From JAYZDF01 sp036337945 (GTDB lineage Bacteria; Myxococcota; Kuafuiibacteriia; Kuafuiibacteriales; Kuafuiibacteriaceae), in contig JAYZDF010000059.1 of the NCBI GenBank assembly GCA_036337945.1, positions 1-7,672 of the forward strand: 7,672 nucleotides of DNA. Direction: 5' to 3'. This document shows, piece by piece, positions 6,701 through 7,672 of this stretch. Each line of letters begins with the position of its first letter. Within the stretch, counting starts at the first letter, position 1. Under the pieces are notes generated by a model. The model was not told the origin of the DNA and made no database searches. It saw nothing but the letters and a program-made list of their open reading frames with translations. The translations under genes were made by a program, and so were the position numbers.

Positions 6701-7672
6701 TTGAACTTTGCTTCTGAGGTGGTTGCAACACCAGAGCCTGACCGATTCTGTCCATGGCCTGGTGTTTCGGACCCACAGGTTTACATTCCTTGGTATTACA
6801 TCCCGGACAACTGTGATCCGTACTCAGAAATCAACAGCACCTACGCGATTGAGAACGAAGCCGTACATCTTCCTCTCGGGCCAGCACGTCCGGCATCTCT
6901 CGGATTCACGGATGACTACATTGATTGGTCTTGGGCATTCGTTGGCTCATACTTTGATAAGTTGAACGTGATGTGGTTGCTCGGCTCTGTCCGAAGAAAC
7001 CTTTTCATGCGTTTTGATTTTGAAGGTGGCCAGCTCGGGTACCACGGTCGATACAACTACAGCGTCTACCGAATTCTTGAGCCAGAAATTCGTGATTTTT
7101 ACGAAAAAACAATCGTATTGGATTCCTTCTTGATCAATTCAGAGGTTGCTCGTGACCTTGGTTCTTACTGGTGTCGCGATCAAGATTCACCGGAATCTGC
7201 CTACATGGGATATTTCGAACCTCGTCAGATGGTGAACCCTGTTAGCGGTGAAGAAGCGGAAGCTCCAGCCGACTGCCAAGACGCGGCGTTGATTTATCCT
7301 CGATTGCTCAACAATATGCCATTCTCGGCGCTGTTCTTCGCACATGCCTACTTCTCGGATCCGTTCGACACGGCGCTCGACATGGGCAAATCTATCAAGA
7401 TTTACGTTGTCGGTGCGGACGACGAATTCCCAGATTGGGAATCATTACCGCCAGACGAAATTTGCTCTTGCGTAGATTCACTGACCGGATTGGACTATCG
7501 CTCCGTTCGTCAGCCTGAATCACTCGGTATTGCCAGCTTAGGTTGCCGATTGATTGAACGCACATGCGAAGCACAAACTGCTTACGAGCAGGATGAATCC
7601 AGTGACTGGTATCGTGAGCGTTGGCGCTCATGGTTTGAACGACTTGAGAACGCTCGTAACCTATCGCGCGTT
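3797..7672 (+). CDS. Lipoprotein zinc metalloprotease of metzincin type, 3' truncated
   Basis: The frame is open from 3797 to the window edge, 1292 codons with no stop, so the C-terminus is missing. The N-terminus (MNTKSKILGFLGG) ends in lipobox-like TTGC with Cys26 as lipid site; Gly at +2 is compatible with outer-membrane sorting. Residues about 45-510 form the N-terminal region, with IEQNVLIAYRAYE and GPMYADARTGETVSAAAHI (493-511). Residues 549-620 look helical. The zinc site HEVGHNVGLAH has ligands His708, His712 and His718 and catalytic Glu709; HNF follows, as in DUF4953-type Met-zincins. The Met-turn is VMEYM with Met758. This predicts a peptidase acting in the periplasm or at the cell surface. 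After residue 770 comes a long aromatic-rich region of unknown fold. Twenty-one cysteines follow Cys26, suggesting many disulfides. It is longer than typical DUF4953 proteins. The barrel gene 39 bases upstream is a likely operon partner. Substrate is unknown; family assignment is by motif only. Confidence 0.9.
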   Translation, partial: MNTKSKILGFLGGASMVLLGMGTTGCGNRNPDINTVQPGYVKKSIFTTGDEWYMRRTIVKSETTNRYAVEGQGDIILDRVKFRIEQNVLIAYRAYEAIPGSQDQEREGKRNFEGSILASWPIINHFDIVRRYNAQTGEEFNQISENTFDRHWYERDYMRVDFSRNLVNGTIASGRSAYDFPVEFLSTGSYFQHCDANPNDIFCSRFTDDTIDIVDKSFLGMDLINCAAFVGYSYSGYQNCGFGEAMVRTNFTRIKEPSDFIPRDYPESYVRTGPDGKPIYDEETGEVLREQIYERFGFFRLEVPTYDRGYGTTQSGRLFRALIFNLWENHTDAAGNELPYAQRTPKPIIYYLNAEYPPRWRQAAKEVGDDYNRVYSEMVADMMGKSVSEIPDMFQVRDNDCNEGNIRAFVTSSSEDLLPVIKRGVCSADEECSNPLDRIGIGNLKKVCTVLENATRDPETRIPAFDWQREGDSKYNMMVWLNNPQQSGWGGYGPMYADARTGETVSAAAHIRGFSYERAAANIADYIEFINDKKTIEEVIYGQDIRKQASRTASRVARMSNELVSPDAIARIDGRMARLGENVDELLPKLDPNSQSNRLKRIEGTQLEADLVDPLIAQLVTDGKWRPGDEMSDELRYRASHRGWTEVENPLSELNERNRQALTNAGFCFLDHDFDPHWAGLALQLKDLDREDIYEFVGNMMVKHVLAHEVGHNVGLAHNFEGSYDALNYDDDFWAVHWSTPEERVANRYDEKRNTTVMEYMSAKGAFTPELGKYDIAALRFAYANQVQVFNKTDVDGGTNFRRWRYRSDYNKIPEYLCAGNANALDSALGNGQSPCTSVEEQQALIKDRSWVNFDPQNPPANEVPYLFCDNYYNRRTPFCATFDFGSSQREIFANYYSMWRDYFFFNNFVRDRLSPLAWSPNQAIFSVYYAMIHWSTVGQYYYFFQAFDPSFKGTDLEADMLTTVFQGLNFASEVVATPEPDRFCPWPGVSDPQVYIPWYYIPDNCDPYSEINSTYAIENEAVHLPLGPARPASLGFTDDYIDWSWAFVGSYFDKLNVMWLLGSVRRNLFMRFDFEGGQLGYHGRYNYSVYRILEPEIRDFYEKTIVLDSFLINSEVARDLGSYWCRDQDSPESAYMGYFEPRQMVNPVSGEEAEAPADCQDAALIYPRLLNNMPFSALFFAHAYFSDPFDTALDMGKSIKIYVVGADDEFPDWESLPPDEICSCVDSLTGLDYRSVRQPESLGIASLGCRLIERTCEAQTAYEQDESSDWYRERWRSWFERLENARNLSRV

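Noticed and set aside
1..7672. CRISPR array, tRNA, rRNA or insertion sequence
   Set aside because: I saw no regularly spaced repeats, no tRNA-like cloverleaf, no rRNA stretch, no transposase motif and no terminal inverted repeats with target duplication.

Overview
The window looks like a cell-envelope locus of a Gram-negative bacterium. It encodes three exported proteins with lipoprotein-type signal peptides and one signal-peptide-bearing outer-membrane beta-barrel that ends in an aromatic residue. The style of the proteins fits Myxococcota, Bradymonadota or related former deltaproteobacterial lineages: large Cys-rich lipoprotein metzincins, CBM9-type lipoproteins, and beta-barrels with Ala/Pro/Thr-rich N-terminal linkers. 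That placement is inference. No rRNA, tRNA or marker gene is present to confirm it.

Layout: Positions 1-109 hold no gene, only an inverted repeat and a short palindrome beyond the end of the leftmost gene. Positions 110-1946 carry two minus-strand genes, probably one transcription unit read right to left. The first is a lipoprotein with an N-terminal beta-rich domain and a C-terminal CBM9-like domain. The second is a small Cys-rich lipoprotein that looks OB-fold-like. Positions 1947-2314 form a divergent intergenic region with three separate dyad or stem-loop structures, which is the most likely regulatory centre. Positions 2315-3757 encode an outer-membrane beta-barrel on the plus strand. 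A lipoprotein zinc metalloprotease follows after 39 bases, starts at 3797 and runs off the right edge, with 1292 codons visible.

How they may work together: the plus-strand pair looks like an operon of an outer-membrane pore or transport-type barrel and a large lipid-anchored metzincin. The metzincin has an intact HEVGHNVGLAH zinc site and a VMEYM Met-turn. The minus-strand pair would add two more envelope lipoproteins. Sharing one regulatory region suggests, but does not prove, common control and a common role at the cell surface, perhaps protein or polymer processing. No mobile element, CRISPR array or RNA gene was recognised. Nothing here proves a new defence or metabolic system; the unusual parts are the barrel-metzincin pairing and the dyad-rich divergent region.
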